This document shows positions 32,124-41,355 of a DNA stretch of 41,355 nt, in pieces. The position numbers and the translations under genes were made by a program. Source of the DNA: Zygnema circumcarinatum (lineage: Eukaryota > Streptophyta > Zygnematophyceae > Zygnematales > Zygnemataceae); NCBI GenBank assembly GCA_037447605.1, contig CM074808.1, positions 187,455-228,809 of the forward strand, read 5' to 3'. The notes under the pieces were generated by a model that saw nothing but the letters and a program-made list of their open reading frames with translations, ran no database searches and had not been told where the DNA came from. Within the stretch, counting starts at the first letter, position 1. Every line of letters starts with the position of its first letter.

Positions 32124-35100
32124 ATGGCAGGCAGGATCATTCGCTCTCTGGCTCGTCCCAGAACAAGCCTAAAGCTGCTCCCCTTCCTGTTCTTTGGAGC
32201 CTTCGCCGTCCTGCTCCTGCTCAAGCACATTGCTTCTCTGCGGAAGGGCATGAATCCCCTTCAAAAGCCAACGCTGGCGCTGTTGGGAGCCGGCCTGTTC
32301 GTGAAGGATCAGTATGTAGGAATCTTGAAAGAGCTTTCGGGGAGCATTGAAGTGAAGGCGGTTTGGAGCAGGACTCAGGTGTGTTTCTCGTTAGGAAAAT
32401 CTGTTTTTTTTTTTTCTTTTTCGTGTTTCTGAAACAGTTGTCATGGTTTTCCTTTCTCCTTTTCCTCTTTTGAGGCTTCTCTTCTTCTTCCCTTCCATAC
32501 CTCCTTCCTAGGAAAGTTTCTAATGAACCCCATTGTGCCCTGACCCCTAAGCACCTTAACCCTAACCCTAGCCCTAATCCTAACCCTAACCCTAACCCTA
32601 ATCCTAGCCCTAATCCTAACCCTAAACCTAACCCTAATCCTAGCCCTAATCCTAACCCTAACCCTAACCCTACCCTAAACTTAACTCTAACCCTGACCCT
32701 AATCTTAACTCCAACCCTGATCTAACCCTAACTCTTCTTAACCTCAACTCTAACCCTAACCCTAGCCTGACCCTTGCCCTAACCCTAACCTTCATCCTAA
32801 ATCTAACCCTAATGTGCTCTTACCACTTTTGAACTTGCCGGTGAATTCAGACTCCTGCTACGGGGTAACGTTTTAGTGCCCTCTTCTTCCTTTGCAGAAA
32901 GCTGCAGAAGAAGTGACAGCGCTTGTAAACGAATACTCCGATGCATCTTCTTTTTTTGGAGACGAAGGCCTTCAGACTATATTGGACGATCCTCGAATTC
33001 ACGCAGTCGCTGTTGTTTTGCCTGCTCAGATTCAGGTAATGGGGGGGAGCTATGTCGGAAAGTGACTTTATTGAAAGTTCATTGGGTCTTTTGTTCCATT
33101 ATGTTCCATTCATTGCAATGTAGTGCTTTCAAAATGTTTAATTGGCTCTTAGTTTAACTCGTACCTTCTTTGCATCCCAGCCGGAGGTGGTGATCCGAGC
33201 ACTTCGAGCAGGAAAGCATGTCATTCAAGGTGAAGGCTGATCTGTTATTTTCTGATATCTGTTTTAGCAGCAGAGTGAATGCATGAAACACAGAGAAACA
33301 GTAGCCAAGGAAGCCGGTCTCTGCTTCAAAGAAATAAGGGATTGTTCACTAATTATTAGAAATAGACAATCTTTACCTTATTGAAGCTCGCCTTTTCTTC
33401 TTACTGTTGATCAACTCCGGAACGAAACATATCCAAGCCATTCAATCAATCCAACGTCTCTTCCTAAAGAAATGTCTCTTCCTAGTGCAGCTGTCAATAA
33501 CTAAGAATTTCCTATGGGCTTTCGAAATCAGGAATTTATTTGTTTCCTATTCTTCTTTTTCTCCTCTCTCTTTTTCTCCCACATTCTCTCTCTCTCTCTC
33601 TCTCTGTCTCTCTGTCTCTCTCTCTCTCTCTCTGTCTCTCTGTCTCTCTCTCTCTCTCTCCCTCTCTCTCTCTCTCTCTCACTTTCGTCCGTTTGGTGTA
33701 TCAGAAAAGCCCGTAGCTGCCAGTGAGTGAATATCTCCCCCCGGAACTACAGAATCGGATTCGTAGAGGCGGAGTCCGGACATTCCGAAGTCCCTGTTTC
33801 TTTTCCTTTCTCTCCACCTTTCCGTCTCTCTCCCTCGCGCTCTCCACCCTCTCTCGCCCTCTCCTGCCCCCTCTCACCGCTTCTCCATGGCTCCTCGCCT
33901 ACCTCCATTCCTCTCTCGCTTCCCCCCTCTTTCTCTCCTCCACTCTGGTCCCCTCTCTCCCCTCCCACTCTCCCTCTTTCCCTCTCTTATTCTCTCTCTC
34001 CCCCCTCTCTCCCTCTCGCCCTCTCTCTCCCTCCCTCCCTCTCTTTCTGTCCCCCTCTCTCTCGTTTCCCTGTTCTCTCTCTCTCTCCCTCTCTCTCTCT
34101 CTCCCTCTCTCTCTCCCTCCCTCTCTCTCTCTCCCAGGCCTGCGGGAAGCTCGAGCGGTCCTCTCTGCGTACCATGACCTGTCCCAGGGCGGAGCGCCGC
34201 CCCCCATTTGGGCCGTTGCGGAAAATTACCGCTTTGAGCCGGCCCTGCAGGAGGTTTGCTCTTCACCAAATATTAAAATTTCTTTTGGATAAATATGTAT
34301 GTTTGTATGTATGTATGTATACACATACATATGTGTATATAAATATTGGCATTCTAGGTCAATGCTGTGCAGTAATCTCCCCCTCTCTGTGTTTCTCTTC
34401 CTCCCCGTTTTTTTTTTTTTCACTATTGTTTCAGGCTGCCCGGTTGGTGCCAACCATCGGGGACATCATGATCGTCCACGTGGCAGTGGAGGCGCCCATG
34501 AACGAAGGCAACCAATACTTCGCCTCCACGTGGCGCCGCGACCCGAAATTTCACGTAAAGTTTTTACCGCTCCCTCCCCCACCCCCCTATTTTTTTTTTT
34601 TAAATGACCAAAGAGAATAGGAATAACTGTAAGACTGACTGTAAACAGTTTCTACCGCCCCTTTTTTTGTGCAGGGAGCATTTTTGATAGATGGAGGAGT
34701 ACATTTTATTGCAGGACTTCGCCTGGTAAGTTGCAGCCTCTCCCTCTCTCTCGCCCCCTCTCTCACTCTCGCCCACTCTCTCTCTCGCCCCCTCTCTCTT
34801 CCTCGCCCTCTCTCTCTCTCTCGCCCTCTCTCTCTCGCCCCCTGTCTCTCTCGCCCTCTCTCTCTCTCTTGCCCCCTCTCTCTCTCTCCCCCCCCCTCTC
34901 TCTCTCGCCCTCCCCCCACCCCTCTCTGAAAATCAGCTACATCCGTTCACTGTATTGATCCCGAAATTTTGCTCCCATTTAATTCCCGCTCGGTTTCGGT
35001 CGCTTGAGTGCTGCTGACGTCAGTTCAGGTTGACTCGTGTTAATGGCAATAGGTTGCTGATGTCAGCATGAACCTTTCTAAGTTTGTACCTTCGCGGATG

Positions 35101-35237
35101 TTCAGATTGTGGGGTCGGAGGTGGCGACTGTGACAGCTGTCACGAGTCACATGGATGAAACACTCCCTCCTCCGGACAACTTGGTGGCAATCATGTTCGT
35201 GCCTCCCTGCATTTCCGCGTGCGAGAAAGAGAGGGAA

Positions 35238-35276
<39 letters not shown>

Positions 35277-37127
35277 AGAGGGAGGGAAGGGAGAAGGGGA
35301 TGGGGAGGGAGAGGGGACGAGAGGAGAGGGGAGGAAGCGGGAGTGGGGGAAGGAGTGGGGGAGGGCTCCGGTAGGAGGGAAGGGGAGAGGGGGGCGGAGA
35401 GAGGTGAGGGAGAGGGGGAAGGAGAGGGGAAGGGGACCGGGGAGGGCGGGGAGAGGAGACGAGGGGGAGGTGAAGAAAGGGGAGGCTGGAGGGAGGATGG
35501 GAGGGGGAGGGGTGGGGAGTGAAAGCGTGGGAGAGTGCTCATATTGTCTTCTGAGTTAGTGCAGGCAGTTCGAGAATGGTGCCACAGGAACACTCGCAAT
35601 GTCATATTCAGCCACCTCCCGGAAAGTGAGAGACTCCTCCCTCTCCATCCCTCCCTCTCTCTCTCCCCATTTCCTCTCACTTTCCCCCTTTCTCTCTCTT
35701 GCTCACTTTCTCACCTTTCCGCCGCACTTCCTCTTGGCTGTCCCCCTATGCCTTTCTCTTCCCCCCTCCCCCCTCTCGTCCTCCTCCCTCGTTCATTCAC
35801 CGCCTCTCATGCCTCTCTCTCCCTCTTCTCATCTCTCACTCTCGCGTGGTATTATGCAGTGTAATGTACTTCACTGTCACTATGTAATTATTATGTCACC
35901 CAGTTATCTATTTATGTCTGTCAATCCTCTCATGTTATGTTTCATTCTCTAGTATTCTTCTTCTTTGTCCAAAACTGTATATTGAGCGTTATGTAGCTGA
36001 TGTGTTATGTCGCGGATGCATCGTTTCTATGCAGGCGAGCTGGCGGGTGGTCGGCTCTAACGGAACGGTGGAGGCAGAACGCGCCGCTGAGAACGGAAAG
36101 CACGGCTACATGGTGGGAGGGTTTCTCGGCTAACAACCCTAAAAACCCTAAAAACTTCAGACCCCTTAAGTAGCCTAAAAAAATCTGCCCACTATAGGAT
36201 ACCCCGAAAACATGGAAGCATGTACCCTTTGTAAAGGCTTAGTGGCAAAGCTTTAGTTAGGGTTAGGGTTAGGGTTAAGGTTAGAGTTAGGGGTAGGGTT
36301 AGGGTTAGGGTTAGGGTTAGGGTTAGGGTTAGGGTTAGGGTTAGGNNNNNNNNNNCATGATCGTCCACGTGGCAGTGGAGGCGCCCATGAACGAAGGCAA
36401 CCAATACTTCGCCTCCACGTGGCGCCGCGACCCGAAATTTCACGTAAAGTTTTTACCGCTCCCTCCCCCACCCCCCTATTTTTTTTTTTTAAATGACCAA
36501 AGAGAATAGGAATAACTGTAAGACTGACTGTAAACAGTTTCTACCGCCCCTTTTTTTGTGCAGGGAGCATTTTTGATAGATGGAGGAGTACATTTTATTG
36601 CAGGACTTCGCCTGGTAAGTTGCAGCCTCTCCCTCTCTCTCGCCCCCTCTCTCACTCTCGCCCACTCTCTCTCTCGCCCCCTCTCTCTTCCTCGCCCTCT
36701 CTCTCTCTCTCGCCCTCTCTCTCTCGCCCCCTGTCTCTCTCGCCCTCTCTCTCTCTCTTGCCCCCTCTCTCTCTCTCCCCCCCCCTCTCTCTCTCGCCCT
36801 CCCCCCACCCCTCTCTGAAAATCAGCTACATCCGTTCACTGTATTGATCCCGAAATTTTGCTCCCATTTAATTCCCGCTCGGTTTCGGTCGCTTGAGTGC
36901 TGCTGACGTCAGTTCAGGTTGACTCGTGTTAATGGCAATAGGTTGCTGATGTCAGCATGAACCTTTCTAAGTTTGTACCTTCGCGGATGTTCAGATTGTG
37001 GGGTCGGAGGTGGCGACTGTGACAGCTGTCACGAGTCACATGGATGAAACACTCCCTCCTCCGGACAACTTGGTGGCAATCATGTTCGTGCCTCCCTGCA
37101 TTTCCCGCGTGCGAGAAAGAGAGGGAA

Positions 37128-37166
<39 letters not shown>

Positions 37167-39173
37167 AGAGGGAGGGAAGGGAGAAGGGGATGGGGAGGGA
37201 GAGGGGACGAGAGGAGAGGGGAGGAAGCGGGAGTGGGGGAAGGAGTGGGGGAGGGCTCCGGTAGGAGGGAAGGGGAGAGGGGGGCGGAGAGAGGTGAGGG
37301 AGAGGGGGAAGGAGAGGGGAAGGGGACCGGGGAGGGCGGGGAGAGGAGACGAGGGGGAGGTGAAGAAAGGGGAGGCTGGAGGGAGGATGGGAGGGGGAGG
37401 GGTGGGGAGTGAAAGCGTGGGAGAGTGCTCATATTGTCTTCTGAGTTAGTGCAGGCAGTTCGAGAATGGTGCCACAGGAACACTCGCAATGTCATATTCA
37501 GCCACCTCCCGGAAAGTGAGAGACTCCTCCCTCTCCATCCCTCCCTCTCTCTCTCCCCATTTCCTCTCACTTTCCCCCTTTCTCTCTCTTGCTCACTTTC
37601 TCACCTTTCCGCCGCACTTCCTCTTGGCTGTCCCCCTATGCCTTTCTCTTCCCCCCTCCCCCCTCTCGTCCTCCTCCCTCGTTCATTCACCGCCTCTCAT
37701 GCCTCTCTCTCCCTCTTCTCATCTCTCACTCTCGCGTGGTATTATGCAGTGTAATGTACTTCACTGTCACTATGTAATTATTATGTCACCCAGTTATCTA
37801 TTTATGTCTGTCAATCCTCTCATGTTATGTTTCATTCTCTAGTATTCTTCTTCTTTGTCCAAAACTGTATATTGAGCGTTATGTAGCTGATGTGTTATGT
37901 CGCGGATGCATCGTTTCTATGCAGGCGAGCTGGCGGGTGGTCGGCTCTAACGGAACGGTGGAGGCAGAACGCGCCGCTGAGAACGGAAAGCACGGCTACA
38001 TGGTGGGAGGGTTTCTCGGCTAACAACCCTAAAAACCCTAAAAACTTCAGACCCCTTAAGTAGCCTAAAAAAATCTGCCCACTATAGGATACCCCGAAAA
38101 CATGGAAGCATGTACCCTTTGTAAAGGCTTAGTGGCAAAGCTTTAGTTAGGGTTAGGGTTAGGGTTAAGGTTAGAGTTAGGGGTAGGGTTAGGGTTAGGG
38201 TTAGGGTTAGGGTTAGGGTTAGGGTTAGGGTTAGGGTTAGGGTTAGGGTTAGGGTTAGGGTTAGGGTTAGGGTTAGGGTTAGGGTTAGGGTTAGGGTTAG
38301 GGTTAAGGTTAGGGTTAGAGTTAGGGTTACGGTTAGGGTTAGTGACCTGCTTTTCCATAAACTCTATCATGTGTTTTTTGTTCTCAGAATGCCCTTGTTT
38401 ATAGTTTTTGTTTTTATATGTTTCTTTCAAGATCTGTTGTCCTGTCTTGATAAAATTTCTCTTTTTTTCCCTCCAATTCTCTGGGCATTGTGCAGACCAC
38501 TTTCTACCCCCCCAAGGGGCCCCCAACGAAGTCTTTCTTCCCCTTTGAAGGTGTTCAGAACGAGCTAAAAGCTTTCGTCAATGACGTGTCACGAGCCCGT
38601 TTCAAGGTGGGTCCCACCATCCCATTCACAGACCTCCATTCCGTACAATTTAGGGTTTCCAGGGTTTCAGGGGTTTCCTAGGTTTCTAGTGTTTTTAGAG
38701 TCTTTCGAGTTTTTAGGGTTTGAATACTTAACCCTAAGTACCGCAGTATTTCAATTGCCCCAAAAGCCCTTTAACCGCTGTAACCCTAATGACCCCAATC
38801 ACTGCAATGATCCTTCCACCACTTCTAACCCGGAAAATGCTTCTAACCCTACATTCCTACCACTGCACTGAAGGTTTCTAGGGTTTTAGGGTTTAAGGAC
38901 TTTTAGGGTTTAGGGTTTTTAGGGTTTTAGGGTTTAAGGACTTTTAGGGTTTAGGGTTTTAAGGGTTTTAGGGTTTTAGGGCTTTTAGGGTTTTTAAGGT
39001 TTCGCCCTCTCCTAACCCTAAATCGAATTTTGTGGTACATGGGGCAGGCGGAGGGGTGGAAGCCGCATTCGGGCAGCGCTTTTAGGGAGGCCATGTGCGA
39101 CCTGGCAGTGGTGGAGGCCATGCTGACGTCAGCCGATAATACGGTCGCCAACCAGGCAGTGGAAACAATATAA
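32124..39173 (+). CDS. Gfo/Idh/MocA-type NAD(P)-dependent oxidoreductase with N-terminal membrane segment
   Basis: Likely an NAD(P)-linked dehydrogenase acting on a sugar or related small molecule; the substrate is unknown. Exons: 32124-32378, 32898-33035, 33181-33229, 33705-33722 (18 bases), 34138-34253, 34435-34554, 34675-34725, 35106-35198, 35569-35625, 36035-36112, then 38496-38606 and 39048-39173. Skipping the repeated copy (36564-36614, 36995-37087, 37459-37515, 37925-38002) gives 403 residues. Features: hydrophobic segment 19-33, Rossmann LLGAG at 53-57, EKPVAAS at 148-154, AVAENYRFEP from 179, IDGGVHFIAGLRL near 237, FENGATGTLAMSYSATSRK and WRVVGSNGTVEAER. The family is recognised as Gfo/Idh/MocA (yeast YMR315W-like). 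The exon 8 end is chosen so that IMF joins FENG. Any annotation ignoring the duplication will be wrong. Confidence 0.88.
32555..32815. repeat. CCCTAA telomere-like array in oxidoreductase intron 1
   Basis: About 40 CCCTAA units and variants (CCCTAG, CCTAAT, ACTCTAACC) within the intron 32379-32897. The orientation is opposite to the arrays at 36255 and 38145 in the same gene. Confidence 0.92.
33560..34135. repeat. CT-rich tracts in oxidoreductase introns 3 and 4
   Basis: CT repeats fill the end of intron 3 (to 33690) and most of intron 4 (33723-34137). They flank the 18-base exon 4 (33705-33722) on both sides. Confidence 0.9.
35130..35143. other. Perfect palindrome GTGACAGCTGTCAC in oxidoreductase exon 8
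   Basis: A 14-base perfect inverted repeat coding for Val-Thr-Ala-Val-Thr. Its core TGACAGCTGTCA is the palindromic site known for TGIF-type TALE homeodomain proteins. It is repeated at 37019-37032 only because of the block duplication. Confidence 0.6.
36255..36345. repeat. TTAGGG array ending at the gap
   Basis: About 15 TTAGGG units in intron 10 of the oxidoreductase, cut by the N run. The longer counterpart at 38145-38340 starts with the same variant units (TTAAGG, TTAGAG, TTAGGGG). Confidence 0.95.
36346..36355. other. Assembly gap (10 N)
   Basis: Ten undetermined bases. The left side is a TTAGGG array and the right side starts abruptly in the middle of exon 6 of the oxidoreductase, at the base equivalent to 34467. 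Confidence 1.
36356..38235 (+). repeat. Second copy of the 1.88 kb direct repeat
   Basis: Repeats the end of oxidoreductase exon 6 (without its acceptor), exons 7-10 and the start of the TTAGGG array, then continues past the end of the first copy into the true downstream sequence (exons 11 and 12). It is probably the start of a contig that overlaps the previous one. Confidence 0.95.
38145..38340. repeat. TTAGGG array, longer copy, in oxidoreductase intron 10
   Basis: About 32 units, mostly perfect TTAGGG, with variant units at both ends. This is likely the full array of which 36255-36345 is a truncated reading. Confidence 0.95.
38640..39005. repeat. Scattered TTTAGGG/TTTTAGGG motifs in oxidoreductase intron 11
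   Basis: Degenerate TTTAGGG units near 38650-38730 and CCCTAA units near 38730-38850, then a denser run at 38870-39000 (TTTTAGGGTTTAAGGAC repeated). They fill most of the intron 38607-39047. Confidence 0.8.
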
Positions 39174-40366
39174 ATAATTTTTGACATGGACCTCGCATTG
39201 CAACGTAGACAATTTCCTTTTTCCTTTTTTTTTTCGTTTTTTGTTTTGTAATTCCTTAGCCCTCGTAATGTAAATTCAATAGTGAGTTTTTACGTTTTTC
39301 ATGTGAATGGGTGACATGGAACATATTCTCCTTTCAAGGCTTTCCCTCTCCCTCTCTCTCACATCCTTCCGCTACAAATTCCGTCGTCCTCCCGCTCTCC
39401 CACTCTCTCACCCTCTCCCTCCCACTCCCTCGTCTTCCTTCTCCCCCTCCCTCCCTCTTCACTCGTCCCTTCCATCTCCCCTCCCATCCCTCTCTCTTTC
39501 TCCTCTCTCACGTCCTCTGTCACGAACTCCCTTTCCCTCCCTCTCCCTCCTCCCACACCTTTCTCCCTCTCCCTTCCCCGCCACCTCTCCCTCTTTCGTT
39601 GTTCTCTCTCTCGTCCTACCTCCGCACAAGCTCCTCCCTTACCCTCTCCCTCTCCCTTTCTGTCCTCTCTCACGTCCTCCCACTTTCAGGAGCTCCCTCT
39701 CTTCTCTCACAAATTGCGTGCATCATGTTTTGGGATCGATGCATCTCCAAAATGAGGCCCCACAAAACAAGGCAAGCCAAGATTCCAAGATGGGATTTCA
39801 CGGACCTGACAGGAAAGGGATCCGGTAACAATTAGTTCTCGGATTCTTTGCCCACAAACAAAAGCATCCCCTTATCACTAATTGCTATGTACATATTCTA
39901 GCTATCGCGCCAGCAGTTCACTAAGAGAAACCCTGTTGACCTCTTTAACTTCCGCATTAAACTTATTTGTCTTCAAAGAGAGACTAAAATGAGTTATTTC
40001 TTTTTTTATTAGCAGTTTCGACCTCCTTTTTCTCTCTCAAACTCCCTATCCCTCTCCTGATAGCACCTCGCGTGGGTTGGGAATCCATCCTACAACCTCA
40101 CTACCACTCCTACGGAAACCTCCCATTCGATTCACAGATTCTAGACCTGTCGAGGTCTTGAGAATGTGAAATTAGAGTTCACTACCTTCCCCTCTCCCCC
40201 TCTCCTTCTCTCTCCCTCCCTTCCTCCCTCCCCTTCAGCACTCCAAAGACCAGCACCACACGCCCGTCCCCTCTCCTGCCTCTCTTATAACTCCCGCCCC
40301 CTCTTCCCTTTCTCTATATTCTCATCTTTGCTCCCCGCACCTCCACATAACTCCCGCACTCCCCCC
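39174..40366. other. Region between the oxidoreductase and the right-edge gene
   Basis: Holds the 3' UTR of the oxidoreductase, a CT-rich tract (about 39340-39680) and mixed sequence. A minus-strand stretch at about 40060-40140 reads without stops (containing VVGWIPNPRE before a possible GTGCTA donor) and might be a further exon of the right-edge gene, but I cannot support it by similarity. Confidence 0.45.
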
Positions 40367-41250
40367 TCAGTAACTCCCCCCTCTCCCTCCCTCCTTCACT
40401 CCCACCCCCCCCCCTCCCGCGAGCTGCATCCCCCCATCCTCGTCTCCCACAGCGGCCTCCCACTTCCCCTCCAGCTGCCCGTTCATCTCCCCCCCCTCGT
40501 CCTGCGCCCCCATGTTCCCATCCTCGAGGTGGATCTGCTCCCCCAGGGAGCCCTCGTCCATAGGGCCCCCCAGCACTAAGTGTTCGACATAGTCATGCAA
40601 AACCTGGTCGTAAAGCTTCTTCAGCCTCTCCAAGGCTCGCTCTCTCTCCTTCTCGGAGGAGTTGTCGAGAGTGAAGTTGTCGTGGATGAAGCGCTGGAAA
40701 CCTCCCGCCATCTCAAACTGGAGGGGGAAACCACGAAAAAAAAAACGAATTGGAAATGAATGACGAGAATAAAATGCCGTCCCTAACATTATTCTAATTG
40801 GGCACGCTTGCCGCAGCCTCTATCACCCTCTCCTCATTTCCCTTGTCGCTCTCTCTGTGTCTCTCACCCCACCTCCCTCCCTCTCTCTCTTGTTTTATCT
40901 CTTGCAATCTGCCTCTCCCTCTTCCCTTTCTCTCGCTCCCTCCTCTCCTCCCACTCCCTTTCTCCATCCCCCTCTCCTCCTCCCTCCCCCTTTCTCCTCC
41001 CTCCCCAATCTCTTCATCTCTCCCCCTCCCCCTCCCTCTCCCCCTCGATGTTCCTTTCCTACTAGCTCTCTCACCTGCTGCCTCCCTCCTGCCTCGGCGG
41101 CGTAGCGGCACAGTAGAGGCAGATCCACCTTATGACCGACCACTTGCGGCTTGCCAGTTGGCACGGGCTTGGAGTGATCCCTTAGGAAGTCATAGATCAT
41201 CTTCAGACTGTACCGGTCGTGGATCACCACAAGGGCGCGGGATCCACTCT
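40367..41250 (-). CDS. Partial gene, possible ARID-type DNA-binding domain
   Basis: Two minus-strand exons can be proposed: 41250-41075 (acceptor after TGTACAG, donor GTGAGAG) and 40717 to about 40410, or to a stop at 40367-40369. They join in phase. The product contains YSLKMIYDFLRDHSKPVPTG, QVVGHKVDLPLLCRYAAEAGG, FEMAGGFQRFIHDNF, a charged helix ERALERLKKLYDQVLHDYVEHLV and an acidic Gly-rich tail. The order of a short-Gly/Pro loop, hKVDLxxL, a GG pair and a helix resembling LKKxYxxxLxxYE is reminiscent of ARID domains, but the match is loose. The N-terminal part lies beyond the window, and exons further downstream cannot be excluded. Confidence 0.4.
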
Positions 41251-41355
41251 CTGTACAACCGAGATCCAACCCTGGGCAGATCAACCGAGGAACACAGGAT
41301 CCATGGTCGCAATGTCGAGGTATCAACTCGGATCGGATTGGAGGACTCGATGAAC

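Larger units (their letters stand above)
34467..36345 (+). repeat. First copy of a 1.88 kb near-identical direct repeat
   Basis: Begins inside exon 6 of the oxidoreductase and runs through exons 7-10 into a TTAGGG array, where a 10-N gap begins. Compared by eye, it is identical to 36356-38235 except for one missing C (TTTCCGCG here, TTTCCCGCG in the second copy near 37105). Confidence 0.95.

Noticed and set aside
39307-39835. Plus-strand frames after the oxidoreductase
   Set aside because: Mostly Ser/Pro/Leu from a CT-rich tract; the last 40 residues look mixed but match nothing and have no partner exon.

Overview
The window looks like nuclear DNA of a green-lineage alga or related Viridiplantae. 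Every confident gene is intron-rich with GT-AG splicing. The eIF3h exons read like the plant protein rather than the animal one. The b' subunit of the chloroplast ATP synthase is a nuclear gene with a two-part transit peptide, which is the green-lineage arrangement; red-lineage plastids keep it in the organelle. I cannot place it more precisely. No bacterial operons, tRNA, rRNA, CRISPR array or transposon was seen.

Layout: an eIF3h gene cut at its 5' end (170-3242, +); exosome subunit RRP46 (3982-7375, -); a secreted purple acid phosphatase (8537-14280, +); GPN-loop GTPase 3 (14867-18338, -); chloroplast ATP synthase b' (19342-20759, +); eIF2 gamma (22423-26013, +); an ODR-4-like membrane protein (26820-31583, -); a Gfo/Idh/MocA-type oxidoreductase (32124-39173, +); and a partial gene, possibly ARID-like, at the right edge (about 40367-41250, -). 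Exon chains were rebuilt by hand by matching splice sites, reading phase and family similarity. Seven genes close into complete reading frames of 244, 745, 278, 238, 463, 513 and 403 residues (the last after ignoring one copy of a duplication).

The genes are mostly housekeeping (translation initiation, RNA decay, RNA polymerase assembly, ATP synthesis) and do not form one pathway. They alternate in orientation, giving three divergent promoter regions and four convergent 3' ends.

The unusual content is in the non-coding DNA. Introns are filled with long CT or GA tracts, and several carry telomere-like TTAGGG, TTTAGGG or CCCTAA arrays. A 1.88 kb block of the oxidoreductase gene (34467-36345) is repeated almost exactly at 36356-38235, on either side of a 10-N gap that starts inside a TTAGGG array. 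Removing one copy gives an intact gene, so I read this as an assembly fault. Three copies of a GTGACA-NN-TGTCAC palindrome, a cluster of TGCCAC(G/C)T boxes and three CCGTACGG palindromes are the best candidate regulatory signals. I did not find a convincing new multi-gene system.
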